A stretch of DNA of 64,000 bases from Glandiceps talaboti (lineage: Eukaryota; Hemichordata; Enteropneusta; Spengelidae). The notes beneath the pieces are model-generated. The model worked only from the letters and a program-made list of their open reading frames with translations. It made no database searches and had not been told where the DNA came from. The translations under genes were made by a program, and so were the position numbers. The first letter of the stretch is position 1; each line of letters begins with the position of its first letter. Below are positions 1 through 13,000 of the stretch, in pieces. The DNA is taken from contig NC_135553.1 of NCBI RefSeq assembly GCF_964340395.1, positions 3,375,001 to 3,439,000 of the forward strand, given 5' to 3'.

Positions 1-3000
1 TGGAAAGTTTTTATGAACTTCCCGAGACACATCGTTCACAAATACGCCCCCTCCTCACTACTCATTGTGTGGACTCTTCCTCCTACTTCCTGTTACAATA
101 GGGTCCTCGATATTCTGGTAGTTTATACTGCATAGGCTGATGATTTGTTAACTTTAATTCTAATACATAGATAACACTTGTCAGCCAAAGTGTCTGTTGA
201 AACAGGACGAATTAAGAAGAATAAAGTAAGTGTGAGAGATGTGTGTGACAGTAAAAGAAGGGGATGGGATGAGGGAAAAAGGAGCCACGGGTGAGAGGAT
301 CTGTGAAAGTGAAAGTTGAACAATGTATTAAAGCTGCGATGTGGAGTTCAAAGGTCACCAGGTTGTGACCTTTTCCAATCCTATTTAAACATTGTACACA
401 CAGTATGTTTTGATTCATTTCCTGATTTAGACTGGCACTGTCACTACAGCAAGGACGTTACTTTCAAGCTTAGAATGAAGAAGAAAGAGAATCCACATTT
501 TTCCAAACACCTGAAGGTTACCTTTGACCTTAAGGCGAGTACATATCATTCATAAATAATCTTCTTGTGGACAAAAACAAATGTAAACAGCTGTAATACT
601 AAAAACTAAAGGAAGGAAACAGATTTCCTTTGTAACGTGTGTGCGAAATCAATGCATCCATTATCATTCTTCCTTTTTAAATTTGAAAAAATATATATAA
701 AAACCTCAAAACTTGTGTTTCCTGTATCCTTGACTGTCTGAAGTCTCAGAAAGCATATTCATTACACAACTAGAGTTTACATATGGGTTATCCTATCGCG
801 TGACCTGTTTATAATCGGATTCTTATATACTTCAGATGTGCTTTTAGCATTTCCACGAAATATATGCGCAAACTTAAATATCCTGCTTAGTTTTATTGAC
901 ATTTATTTAGCATGTATTTGTATTGAAAGTTGGCAAAGTGCCCCCCCCAAAAAAAAAAAATCATTAAAAAACGATGTCGATGATGATCAGCTGAGTGATG
1001 TCAGATTTATTAACATTTTTGCTGACTATTCTATCACAAACCAAATAACCAACAGGAAATGTTCAATTACCAGTATCAATACCTTCTGAAGGAGGCGTCC
1101 TTTCTTTTCGAAGTCCAAGTTTCATTTACAAGCTGTTGTAAATGTAGCTATAGATAGTACAACAAAGTACTTGGGCAAGTATAATAGAATATGTGCCATT
1201 CGTGCTAGATGGTACATATCAGCACGAGCCTTCCCTAATCCTTAGCACATGATTACAAATGTGTGGCAACTGTTACACGTGTTTAGTGCCACTTCCTGTC
1301 ATAACCCAAAGGGGAGTGTTAAAGTGGGTTCGGTATGTCCATGTGTTCATCTGTCCATGCACAGCTATATATCTCTTGACATACAAAGGCCGATTTGATT
1401 CAAAACTGTCACAAAGGTGGCATGTTATAGAAGCCATATATGCCACTTTGTTATACAGTGACATCAAGTTTGACAAATGTAGCTATATGTCATAAAATTA
1501 TCATTTACCATATGCATGTAATTCAAAAACTGTAATACATAAGCTTCCATTGAAGTGTCCGCCGTGGAGTGTGGACCTTCTTCTTGACCTTGACCTTCGG
1601 GGGTCAATTATCAAAATCAAGCCATTTCTTACATATTGCAGATACTTTGCACTAAGGTAATTAGAACAAAAACTGGCAGTTTTGTATCATTTTTATGTTT
1701 GCACCTGTTTATAGCAATATTAAGTTTCAAAGACAGATATTGCTCCTTGACCTTGACCTTCGTCTTAAGAAATGGGTTATGATAAGGAGCATAGGTCTGG
1801 TAAGAACACAGAAATAAGAATTTAGATTGGTGTTCCTTCACACACCGCCTAGCACATAAAATTACAAGAGCATGGGGGTGTGAAGGGATGAGAAAATTCC
1901 TCTCTCTTGATAGAGCCCTAATCTTTCTCTCATAATGAAAATAGAATTTATGAGGCAAATAAATTCATTGAACGCGCTTCTTTATATATAAGCAATATCA
2001 TGTAAATGTTTCATCATCTATGTACTATGCCAAGACTCTTTAACTATTTGATTTTTTAAAATAAAATTCTGAGTAACAATTTGTTATACAAATCATTCAT
2101 GTCTGATATACGTGTCATGTTATCAGTAATATTGCAACGGGGTGGACCCAATACTGTCTTTTATAATTGCCTGGAGAAAAACCTGAATGTGGCAGTCAAA
2201 GTACAAAATAAATAAGAATATCAAGCCAAGCCAGATTAATTAATCATAATGTCAGAACATGTCAGAATACGGCCATGCTCTAGATAAAAATTAGCATATT
2301 TTTCCACTACATGTATTATGTTAGTGTGGGCCAATAGCCTTTGAAAGAGACACGAGGTGTGCCTGGTCATGATGACCAGACTATAATTTATAAGTTTATT
2401 TTGTGAAAAATTGTTGTACGTAAGCCCTATGCAACTTTGGGTCGGTTGACCTCTGGATAAGGTATGGGTTATAGGTCACTGATCTGAGAAGAAATGCAAA
2501 GAAAGCAAGTGCTGGTTTGCCTTCTTTCCTACTTGTATTGAAATCGTATCATTTGACAACAAAAAATCTATCCAAAATATACTTAGTGATTGTTCAAATC
2601 CTGCTGTTTTACAGTTAGGTGTTGTCCCCTGTTCAGTGTTTGCCATGATATATTTATTATACATGGTTATATTTAGATGCTGTTTTTGATACTTATCAAG
2701 GCCAAAAGACCATGTGTTGCTATACACCAGCTGTATAATCCCCTTCAGAGTGTGGCACGTTGCCAAATATACTCCTTTGATGCAGTATCTAATCATCTAC
2801 ACGGGGTAGAACCGTGCAAAATACATGACCCTATTCTTACTTGTCTGTGATTAAACCAATCATGCAATCTGTACAAACGTCAACCTAACTTACTTCATTA
2901 ATTTTGTGTTTGGAATGTAGGTATTTACACTATCCAGACTATATATATTCATTTGTAGAGGTTCGTTATAAGTAACTATAATAAATGCATCACAGAGAAC

Positions 3001-5214
3001 ATTGTATTGGTGACGAGCCAAGAATCAATTATAGACACTGTTTGTAACACCACTGACACAATCACCGTCACCACCCACACATACTCGCGTTGTTACTAAG
3101 ATGGACGTGACATCGAAGCTCAGAACGAGGCTCGTTGTTTTTATCGTCTGCACATTATATTTTTGTATCAGGTCACTGCAGGCTTCAAAGGTTGTCATCC
3201 TCACTTTCAAACTTTCATCAATTGTGTGTTTTCTAAAAAGAGGAAATTGATTAATCTTTTGGAGGACTTTCCTCTTTTCAGGCTATTTTCATAACAACCT
3301 TTCATTGGGTGAAAGACCTGCCCTAATTATATTTTTACGGACAAAACCGCATTTTATAATACATGGCTACCTTTTGCAATGAATAGTCCAAATCTGGACG
3401 AGTGCCAACTGTATTGAGTAACACCGAAGTAAGACATGACAAGAATAGCAGCATGTTTGTATAAGACTAGAGTACAATATACATGTACATGAACACTTGC
3501 TAATATGGGTACTAAACTTGATATCACAACCAAATTATAATAGGCACTTTTACATCTTACATTGCCTATATGGTATCGTTATGCTTTGGTATTGTTATGC
3601 TTTCGTGATGTTGGGATTGTCCCTCTCTCGTACATACTGTATTGAACATAGTCGATAGTTCATGATAAAAGGAGTACCACTGATAAATTTGGTCATGTAT
3701 TATTTATGTGACAATGAATATAATGTATTCCATGACCTTTCATCGTCTTGTCAAGGTTATCTCACGGGCCAATGACATGATATAGCATGACGATGGAATA
3801 TTGAGAAGAAAAAATCAGTGCTAAGTACAATGAATTCAGGCACATGTTACATACAAATGTCTAAGAAAGAAATTAAATTAATTTGTGTGATCTTTCAACA
3901 CTTCTCCCGCCATATTAAAACATTTCATTGGAAAAATGCATGCCCCATAGTTGAAACGTGATCATCTACATGGGTATCATATTTTGGAGTTGTGTCCTAG
4001 TTTAGTGTCACTGTCCTCATTTAGGTCGCTGATGAAATTAGGACAACCACAATAGTAGCTTCAAGTCCTAGAATTAAGGACAGATCTACTTATACAAGAA
4101 TTGCCGCAAACGAGTTCAAGGCAACATATGGAATGCTGTAGGGTTGGCCAGAGTGGGTAATTTATGGTGTTTGTGAAATCCCAAGTCAGACCAGTCTACT
4201 AGGTACAAACAAAAGTATGATAAATCAACAACATTGGAATGTCTAAGTGCCAGTCTCAACAAGCATTGGTGATGTATGGTATATATGCATGTCCACCGAA
4301 TAAAGTAAATAGTTCTAACAGCAGTAAATAGTTCTTGCTGTTAGATTATTGACGTGTATAGCATGTCAATGATCTAAAGGTAGATTCAACCATTCATTAG
4401 AAACGTGCCTCAGTGACCCAATCTCCGACTTCTCCCTTTGTGGTTTGAAGACATTGGATTGAGAGATTCCCTTAAATTACGAATTTTATACTAATCCGCC
4501 AGTTTTGATAGCTATTGACAATTCTGTTTCATCTCATTCAATATGCTTCTAAAATACATATTTTAAGAAGATTTCGAGAAGCCACACGTTTGCAGGGACC
4601 AACTGTATTTCGCCAGTCGTCGTGGTTCTAATATTTAAACAAGCCTTCAGTCGAAGACATACTACTGGTGTATTGTATTGTTGTGTAAGATGACTAGTGT
4701 ACATGCCTTGTTGGACTTTCCAGGGATGCAAACGCTTGTAGGTTTTTCAGTATAATTTGCAATAATATTTGGTCATCTTAAGAGTACAGCCTTTCTCTCT
4801 TCACCTTGAAAATTTTTGTCAAGCTCAGAGGTCATGGTCTGATTAGAAAAGCTCATCATTGATACACTTGAATGGTGTCCATAGGTAGCAAACTTTTGGA
4901 GATAATAGACAAAAACTTCTTTTTTATCACAAATGTGGCCGAATTTTGCTATACAGGTCAAGGTCAAGAAATTAAATGACTCGCACATGCCTCACATGGT
5001 CAAACCCAAGACATGATTAAAATATTATCACTTGAAATGTTTGACTCGAAAAGCTGTAAAATTTGGCTACTTTACCTTGAAGACTTTCAAGGTCAAAGGT
5101 CAATGTCTTAAAATAAGGCCTATACTAGTATTTGATAGTATGGGTGTATTTATTTGAATGGAGTCACTATGTATTACACCTACAGATGCATATTGTGAAA
5201 CTTAACAAGTAGTA
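1..5214. other. Upstream flank with no recognisable gene
   Basis: No long frame, splice-bounded exon or RNA gene is visible on either strand; the open frames are all under about 110 codons and look like chance. The stretch carries dispersed CAAGGTCA-type motif clusters (about 1573-1606, 1747-1761, 4956-4968 and 5088-5103). The 1515-1640 segment resembles 42405-42550 and partly 36240-36380, so it is probably a degraded dispersed repeat and not regulatory DNA. A C/A homopolymer run lies near 942-960. Confidence 0.6.
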
Positions 5215-5540
5215 TGGTCGCCATTCGGCCATATTTGATTCAGTCAACAATAAAGTGATGTGCATATGTCTCACTTAGCATGTTACCTTTGTACCAGATT
5301 TGGTTGTAATCAGTTTAGTGCATGCCAGACATTTGAGGGTAGACACACAAATGGCCACCATTCGGCCATATTTGATTCAGTCGCAAAACAAGGTGGCATG
5401 CATATGTCTACAATGAAATATTACCTTTGTGTAAGGTTTGGTTGAAATCGGTTGGCGCATGCCATAGATATCGGGTGAACGCACGGGACGAACGGAACCC
5501 AGTGTAATAACCCCCTCTGGACGATGCCCGTTGGGGATAT
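5215..5540 (-). mobile_element. Degenerate tandem-array element with GC-rich hairpin end (reverse orientation)
   Basis: Two imperfect units of about 137 bp start at 5221 and 5358, each with the words CCATTCGGCCATATTTGATT and TACCTTTGT. They are followed by a GACGAACGGAACCC stretch and a GC-rich imperfect hairpin at 5511-5536. Read on the minus strand, the order (hairpin, TGGGTTCCGT head, then tandem units) matches the element at 34452-35235. I infer a non-autonomous element of the kind known in marine invertebrates as Helentron-associated (HINE) or pearl elements. The exact termini were not determined. Confidence 0.5.
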
Positions 5541-5749
5541 TGGGGATAATGTGGTTTGGAAATTTTGACCTACAGTGGGATGACAAAATGCACGTTTTCT
5601 TTGTCGTACCAATGTACGCTTTAAATTCCATATATTCTGTATACAATACATTGGTGATATTATAAGAAAGGGTATAGGAACAATGTGTACAGTTACTTTG
5701 TTGGAATACCAAGCATTTAGCTCACAATGTGCGCCCCTGCACGTGTACC

Positions 5750-6010
5750 TACCACAGTCACCTGTGAACTAATATTCCATTCCAGGGTGATGATATTCTA
5801 GTCTAGGATGATCATAATACAAAATAAGGTATTTGCGATATCCAAAAAATACCGTTACGGGTCACTGTTTCAGATAAGAGAAACAGTGACCCGTAACGGT
5901 ATCGTATCGTAAATACCTATAATAACGTCATTATTTTGTATTATGATCATCCTAGACGAGAGTACATCACCATCCTGGAATGAAATATTAGTTCACAAGT
6001 GACTGTGGTA
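5750..6010. mobile_element. Hairpin MITE, copy 1 (261 bp, TA-flanked)
   Basis: The two halves are long inverted repeats of about 125-130 bp around a short centre near 5873. The ends read TACCACAGTCAC and GTGACTGTGGTA, and the centre holds the perfect arms GTTACGGGTCACTGTTTC / GAAACAGTGACCCGTAAC. Flanking TA dinucleotides suggest the Tc1/mariner-type TA target preference. It contains no coding capacity. A diverged second copy is at 47275-47559. Confidence 0.8.
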
Positions 6011-6941
6011 TCTACAGCTTACATAATTACATTCTCGTGCAACGTATGTACTAAAACTGTGATGACCTATGCTAGAATTCCGTTCATTCGAGTTCTCTTC
6101 ACTGATGACAGGAGTCTGGTCGGAGTGGTTTGAACTGGGTAGTCTTGAATCTGATTGGCTGGCTGTGTGTGAAGACAGAGATCTTTCAAGTAATGACAGT
6201 GTACTGCTCTATAAACAATCGTGATATGCAGGACTGACTTGCTCTCCCTACATATAAAAAAAAGACACTAATAATATTTTTAAAAAGTTATTAAATTCGG
6301 TCACCTCAATGACTGCAGATGTATGTATGTATGACAGGGAGACCTGTGGAGCCAAGGCCAGAGCCCTCGCTGTCTTACTTGCTCGTCATCTATACACTTC
6401 CTGGATATATTTGAGATGTAATCGTGGTCTTTCATAAAATGTTAGCGTTTTTTCCTTTAATCTAGCTGTGTTTCTGTGGAGGAAACATGGTTATTACAAT
6501 GGATCTTTATTGCAGCAAAGTACTAACCACCATGTTCTACCACCATGGTATTACAGAAATACCTCGATATAGCGAGGATCTCTTTCACGTTCGCTACTTC
6601 ATAAAAGACGGGGTTTCAATCCCAACTCTCGCATTAATATTGTCTTATCACTGGAGCCATTTGGATTACATATGATTTAATTCCAATCCTTTCTATATAC
6701 ACAGACAACGTTTTTCATACTAAACGTTTAATCCTATTCAGAACTGGGATTTTAGCCTATGTCGTTGCAATGGCAACAAATACTTTAAAAAATCTTTGAC
6801 TTGCAATAAGCCAGATGTTGATAAGTCGTTAGCTTTACATATACGGTCACGTCAGCTTACACAGCTTACACGGAAGTCGGCGTCGGCGTATAAGCTTACA
6901 TGTTCGATTTTCGCATTGCTATAGCTCTAATTGCACATACC

Positions 6942-7246
6942 CCATACATTAATAATAGCCCCATCTACACGTAGGTCGTCCTACCTGAGGCAGTCCCAAG
7001 TCCTACCTGAGGTAGGATAGGTTTGTGTGTACACATAGGAAGGTTGCGGCGTAGATGTCGAGCCTTCCGTCCTGACAGTACATAGGACGAAGTCAGAAGG
7101 GTTTCGGGAAACCTCTCAAAGGTGTCCTAAGTCAGGACAGTTTCAGGACGGTTTCAGGACGCGTTTGCGTCTACACGGGCTTCAAACTATCCCGAATCCT
7201 ACCTCAGGTAGGATTTTTAGTGCCGTGTAGATGGGGCTAATGTATG
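6942..7246. mobile_element. MITE-like element with about 30-bp terminal inverted repeats
   Basis: The left end (CCATACATTA followed by AGCCCCATCTACACG) is mirrored by the right end (CGTGTAGATGGGGCTAATGTATGG). The interior is unusually GC- and CpG-rich for this window and holds smaller inverted motifs (CCTACCTGAGGTAGGA, CCTACCTCAGGTAGGA) and repeated TCAGGAC words. No ORF is present. The superfamily is not recognisable from the ends; no second copy was seen here. Confidence 0.7.
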
Positions 7247-7424
7247 GCCTTAAATTTTAACCATAGACCCTACCTAGAGTCTATGTATGTGCTTGTTGAT
7301 GCTAGAACCGAACGTGTCGGGTATGACGACAATACGGTATTTTTGTATGTCTCTCTATATTCAATGTATCAACTTGTGAAATTGTATAGCGTTATTTTGT
7401 TATTTTGAGTTAAGGGTAATAGGT

Positions 7425-7900
7425 TGATTTTCTGTCGGCGTCGGCGTCTGTCGTCCGTACGTCAACTTTTGTACTTTCATCTTCTCCTCTAAAACTGCAT
7501 GGTCATTTTGACCTGACATTTGGTGTGAAGGTGTCATTTGATTAGCAAGTATAAGCAGATATAAGTTTGTTCAAGACAAATTGGGTCATTAATAAGCAAA
7601 TTAGGCTAAAAATAGTAAAAATGAATAAAAAAATCTTCTCCAAAACTACTGGGCCAATTGAGTTGAAATTTGTTCGTCTGTAGGTGTCTTTGGATGAGCA
7701 GATATAACTCTGATTGGGTCATTAATATGCAAATTAGGTCTAAAAATAGAATTTCGGTAACATTGCTTTAAATTCTTCTCCAAAACTACTGGGCCAATTT
7801 AATTGGAATTTGTTGTGTAGGTGTCTTGGGATGAGCAGATATAAGTTTGTTCAGGAAAAGTTGATTGGTTATTAACATGCAAATTTGGGGTAAAATAGAA
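7425..7900 (+). mobile_element. Tandem-array element with GTCGTCCGTACGTC head
   Basis: A GTCGGCGTCGGCGTCTGTCG head (near 7433-7460) is followed by about three imperfect units of 120-160 bp. Each unit has TTCTCC, AAACTACTGGGCCAATT, GGTGTCTT, GCAGATATAA, TTGGGTCATTAA and ATGCAAATTAGG. The order is like the elements at 5215, 20840 and 34452, with a different repeat unit. No protein is encoded. I infer another member of the same non-autonomous architecture; the 3' boundary is approximate. Confidence 0.5.
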
Positions 7901-8062
7901 TTTGTGTAAATTAATAATGACTGTAGTTTAAAAGTACAATATTTTACCAACTTTCTGAGTTCAATAGCGTGTGTGAGTCATCATATGAAACCACTGACCA
8001 CTTGCTAAAACAAAACTGCATAGTGGAAGAGCTGAACAGCAGAACCACTTATACATATATTA

Positions 8063-8110
8063 CAAAAACAAAACAAAACAAAACAAAACAAAACAAAACA
8101 AAACAAAAAC
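8063..8110. repeat. (CAAAA)n microsatellite
   Basis: About nine perfect AAAAC/CAAAA pentanucleotide units lie in a row, ending in CAAAAACAGCGG. It is a simple repeat in the upstream flank. Confidence 0.95.
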
Positions 8111-8445
8111 AGCGGAGCTATTCTAACCCATAGGTCGCTTGTTTATATTTTTTATAGCTTTTTACCGTTCCGAGATTTGCACTCAAAACTGGACGCTGGA
8201 AAAAGTAACGCTACAATTATTGTAGCTATTTGTGACTTTGTCAAATTCGTTTCTATTGCATCACATTTCAAGTTTGTGTGAAAATGCAATATTATAACAC
8301 AGGTTTAAAATATAGTACGATACACTTCGGTTGCGGGGAGGACTTATTGCAGCTGTACGAAGGAATGCCAAAAAAGGCTGTTAACGGCTTTTGTGTGTGG
8401 AGAGGGTCTGCTTGCTGTATTTGTCAAATTTTCATTTTTGGGTTT

Positions 8446-8687
8446 AAGGGAGCCTTCAGTATTTACAAAATGGGAGGCCCGCATGCAAGAAATCACACAT
8501 GGTCTGTTAAGTAAAACATGACCCCCTCCATTCTCCATTTGCAAAAAAGTGACCCTCCCCTTTGTCCCATTTTGTAAAACACGACCCTCCCCATGATAGT
8601 TGCATATACAGATTTGTGTAATGTGACACCCCCCCCCCCCGATTCCCCTGCCCTTCCCCTCCTGTACATACTGAAGGCTCCCTAAAT
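8446..8687. mobile_element. MITE-like element with GGGAGCCTTCAGTA terminal inverted repeats
   Basis: The left terminus GGGAGCCTTCAGTATTTACA is mirrored by TGTACATACTGAAGGCTCCC at the right, with one mismatch in 20. The interior has repeated CATTTTG and ACGACCCTCCCC-like words and a C-rich run at about 8628-8641. No coding capacity is present. The flanking TTTA/TAAA could be a short target duplication, but this is not certain. Confidence 0.75.
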
Positions 8688-8699
8688 TTAGGCCTAATG

Positions 8700-9989
8700 G
8701 CAAATATATACTTGTGTAACCAATTTCACTTTCGCCTCTGACATTATGTCACTCCATGGGTTATACTTCCATGGTCACTCCATGTGTCTGTGGGATCCGG
8801 TGTGTTCGTACTTCAGTGTACTAATAACAGGGACTCGACATCCGCTATCTAGAAAGTAAACACGTAAGTTTATCCACAGACAAGTAAGGAACTTGAGTGA
8901 TAACACATTCCAAACATGTTGTGGTTGAATGGGGATAGAGTCAAGTCTTGTGGGGGATTTTGCTAGTTGTAACAGGCAATAGCCAAAGTCCCCAAATAGC
9001 CAAAGCATGGCGACCATTCCTGGTTTCTAATTCTCCTCGACACGTTATGAACTTCATACGTACGCATGTTGTGTGTGAAAATGATATCGAATTACATTTG
9101 TAAATGGACTTCTGACCCAAGGTTCATAATTTGTCAATCTGAAATACTGGCTTGATAATAGTCTGTGACACAGAGACAAAGAGAGAGAGACGATAATGAT
9201 AACGCCGTTGCCCTATACACATGCACTGGAAAGTAGTGGGCAAAGACGAACAATGGGCCTAATCCGCAAATGTGTTTACTTTCCTTGGTGAAGGCATGGG
9301 TTTAGTGATTGTCATGTTGAGGTATGAGCGATATATATTACAAAAATAAAATGATGTCAACAGATGGCCTATTAGTACACACTCCGGTATGCAAATATTG
9401 AGCTCATACATGTATAACAAACATCTCATGTGAACATTATGTGGCACATACATTCAAAATTTGGACGAGGGCCAAGTTTGAATCAATTTGCACACGACAC
9501 GAAAGGTAAGCTGGGGCGTCTTTTATTACAGATTTGACAAGTGATTGGCAGGATGTAGAGTTCTGCTAGTTCATGTAGTTAGGCCGGCTGCATGCACAGA
9601 ATAATTACGTCACAGATGGGCTTACATACACAAATGAAAACCTTTCAAATCACTACAAACATCTGGCATGTGGTCGCGGCCTACTATAGATTCAGTAAGT
9701 AGAGGCGCGGGAGATTATGTGGCACGTACATTTTACTACTGTACATGTGAAGTCCCACATTTTTTAAAAAGATTTCACAAAGTGGGCACTGCTAAATTCG
9801 ATACATTGCCGATCAATTTGCTCAGTTCTCCGTCACATACACAACAACCGACAACACCACATTTACTACGTAAAAGCCGACAGACAGTAATCTCGGGTTG
9901 TGTACTGTACATGTGCTAAGGTCAGGTCGACTGGTTGAAATTCTTTGTGAAGAAATTTACATATTCATCAGTGATTCATTTTGAGTAAC
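8700..9989. other. Proximal upstream region, no gene recognised
   Basis: No exon with convincing coding character is visible. A small open frame (9668-9919) looks like chance. If the ATF7IP transcript has a separate non-coding first exon it should lie here or further upstream, but no donor can be assigned without transcript data. Confidence 0.4.
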
Positions 9990-10063
9990 TTTGACCTCCA
10001 TATGAATGACACTTCCGTTGTTACCGTTCATTTTTTGACAGGATTGATGGCTTGCCGTGAATT
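9990..10063 (+). promoter_or_regulatory. Putative promoter-proximal/5' UTR region of ATF7IP homologue
   Basis: ACTTCCG at 10011-10017 matches the reverse complement of an ETS-type CGGAAGT site, common in promoters of broadly expressed animal genes. TTTTTTGACAG at 10031-10041 also reads as a good splice acceptor. So either transcription starts close by with a short leader, or the start codon lies in the second exon behind a non-coding first exon. CpG-containing sequence (10178-10210, 10405-10430) lies just downstream. This is inference; no transcription start can be seen. Confidence 0.35.
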
Positions 10064-10070
10064 ATGGTAA
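10047..10070 (+). other. Short upstream ORF overlapping the ATF7IP start codon
   Basis: An ATG at 10047 opens an eight-codon frame (MACRELW then TAA) that ends at 10070. It overlaps the proposed main ATG at 10064 in another frame. If it lies in the mature leader it could lower initiation at the main start. The main ATG has the better context (A at -3, G at +4). Confidence 0.35.
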
Positions 10071-10073
10071 AAG
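10064..10073 (+). CDS. ATF7IP coding exon 1 (start codon)
   Basis: ATG GTA AAA G then a consensus donor GTAAGT (10074). The ATG has A at -3 and G at +4, and an in-frame TGA lies two codons upstream (10058-10060). The exon ends one base into codon 4, exactly what the 13030 exon needs (G|GT, Gly). Only ten coding bases lie here, so the call rests on phase, start context and donor quality. Confidence 0.55.
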
Positions 10074-13000
10074 GTAAGTTATTTTCTTTATTATCGCTCA
10101 GTTTTGTAGTAAGTCTGGTCAATGCTTCATTTACGACCAGGTGTAACAATTATTATATTACCCTTTTAATAGTATGCCGCGGCGGTCGAGGAACCCTGAA
10201 TTGGCCCCGTAGTTACTAGTTACTGTATTTATGTCTTGTGGGTGCCCTTCTACGCACTCTGGGCATGACATTTCAAAGGCAACAACAACAAAGGCTATGT
10301 GGATAATTTCTAAGGCGTGTTATTAGAGATTTCAAATGTGTACAATATCACATTATCAGTAACATGCAATGACACTAAATAAGGATTGACTTATCGATAA
10401 AAGCAGGCGCGGGTGTGCGCGAGAGGGGCCCCAAATGGGTGCATGTATTTCATTTCAGCATGCAGAAGTTGGAAGAGTCAGTTGTGGTAAAATTATTTTA
10501 AGACACGTTATTTGATAAAACAAATTATATTAGCACTTGTGTTACAAAAGGACTTCTCATTTCAGTAGTTGCAATTTTCAACCGTGAGCAAAGTAAATTC
10601 ATGTGCATAATGGAAAAGAAAACATACAAGACAAACTTTTAAAGTTTTTTAACTGAAAGTGGAAATGATGGAAAGTGTATGTAAGGGAGATTGCTCTGTT
10701 TTCAGCAGTAATTAAAGAAGAGTTAACTAATTAACTTTATTGCTTGTAGTGAACTAAAAGATCCTGAATAGGTTGTATATATGTGTAACATAGGTGTCAA
10801 TTTACCTACCACTGTTGTGTGGATAAATACATTAATAACATAATCAAGTTTTCACATCTTTAAAGTGTCAATTGACATTAGGATGAAAGGTATATGATGC
10901 TCATTTTTTCACAATATATGACTCGTCCCAAGTTTTCTTTTCAGACAATAGCGAGCTTTTTACAGGCATAGCAAATCCATGTCATCAAAAAGTGAGGCCA
11001 GTAACATAGTGACTGCATACAAGAAATTGCTTGGTATAAAACATTCTTTGTAAATGGTTTTAAACTTCTTTGTTATGCCGTGATCAGAGAATTTCACCAG
11101 GCTGAATTTTGTGTTTTGCAAAAAGACTCATTTGTTTATCTTTAACAGCCTATCTTATGTTTTTGGATATGCCTTTGAAAATGATTGCACTAGTGGATCA
11201 AATTTTATTTTATTCCCAACGAGTCCACAGTCTTTAGCCATACACTAGAGTACTATAGTACATAGACATATCCATGGTCATAATATGTACAACTTCTAAG
11301 TACACAAGCCAGTAGAATGCACTCACCACTTGCAATGTGTAAACATAATTAAGTTGGTATAGTAGTAACTGCAAATCTTTATTTTGAAGAAGTTATTATA
11401 TTACACCATGCACGAGCAAGTTGAACAAAAATATGGTCTGGTCGTTCTAACTCACGACAACGCATGTCTATGTCATAACATTGAGTGTCTACATTACTGG
11501 TTCTGCTGTTCAAAATATGAGTCCAAAAGTCCACTTGCCATCGCTTTCCCCAATTTTTTAAAAATATTACTGGCACTGGTATAATTATGTTATTCTCCAC
11601 TATTTGTCTTCATTCAGCTGGAAAATACTCGTGACCTAAGGGTTGTCGCTACTCGTCTAGTGACTCATAATGACAAAGGCCTCTTAGGTCACTCGTATTT
11701 TCCTTAGCTGAACAAAGACAAATATTGGGGAATAATATTATATATAATTATTATGAAGGAAAGTCATGTAATCATGTGTCTCAGTGGAGTATTGTACCAT
11801 GTTGCAGTGTTTCGTCAGTGGAGTATTGTACCATGTTGCAGTGTTTTGTTAGTGGAGTATTGTGCCGTGTTGCAGTGTTTCATCAGTGGAGTATTGTACC
11901 ATGTTGCACTGTTTTGTCCGTGGAGTTTTGTACCATGTTGCAGTGTTTCGTCAGTGGAGTTTTGTATCGTGTTGCAGTGTTTCGTCAGTGGAGTATTGTA
12001 CCATGTTGTAGTGTTTTGTTCGTGGAGTTTTGTACCATGTTGCAGTGTTTCGTCAGTGGAGTATTGTACCATGTTGCAGTGTTTTGTTGGTGGAGTATTG
12101 TACCATGTTGCAGTGTTTTGTCAGTGGAGTATTGTACCATGTTGCAAAGTTTTGTCAGTGTAGTATTGTACCGTGTTGCAGTGTTTCATCAGTGGAGTAT
12201 TGTACCATGTTGCAGTGTTTTATTAGTGGAGTATTGTACCGTGTAGCAGTGTTTCATCAGTGGAGTATTGTACTGTATTGCACTGTTTCGTGAGTGGAGT
12301 TTTGTATCGTGTTGCAGTGTTTCATTAGTGGAGTATCATACCATGTTGCAGTGTTTTGTCAGTGGAGTTTTGTACCGTGTTGCAGTGTTTCATGAGTGGT
12401 GTATTGTACCATGTTGCATTGTTTCGTCATTTATTACGCACTGTGATGGCAGCAAGGGAATGACCTTTGACTGGACCAGCATATTTATATATTAATGCAG
12501 CAGGCACAGGTCTTAATGCCAGTTGATAATGTATGAATGTGGATTTGCTATGCTGGGGTGATTATTTTCATGGTATTTCACAATAACTCTACACACGCAT
12601 GACTATGGTGAACAGAAGTAAAGATGCCTAATGGAAAAGTTTATTCTATGTCAGATACGTAGTAAGAAGATAAAATCTTCCTTCGTTTGCCAGATGCCGG
12701 GTACCCCACCAAAATCACTTCTGCAAACTTTGCCTACTTTCCCTGTTTGTTAGTACCAGCTTCCCAACCAGGACTCCATAGCAAAAACACTTTTGTGTTT
12801 CAAAAGTGTTTATTAATATACCCCGGCTGCCATAACACCCTGAAGTATGAAGTACATGTATATACTAACTCGCGTTCCTATTCTGTATGAGGTACTTGAT
12901 ATGCACACATTTTCATGTCTGTAATGACAAATGACAATATTCATGATATTGCAATTTGTGTCGAATACCAATTGGATAAATGAAATTCTGTGTAAACTCC

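Noticed and set aside
6560-6625. tRNA-like stretch (GGGGTTTCAATCCC T-arm look, GCGAG/CTCGC pairing)
   Set aside because: No acceptable A box or D arm and no anticodon stem of the right size could be folded by eye.
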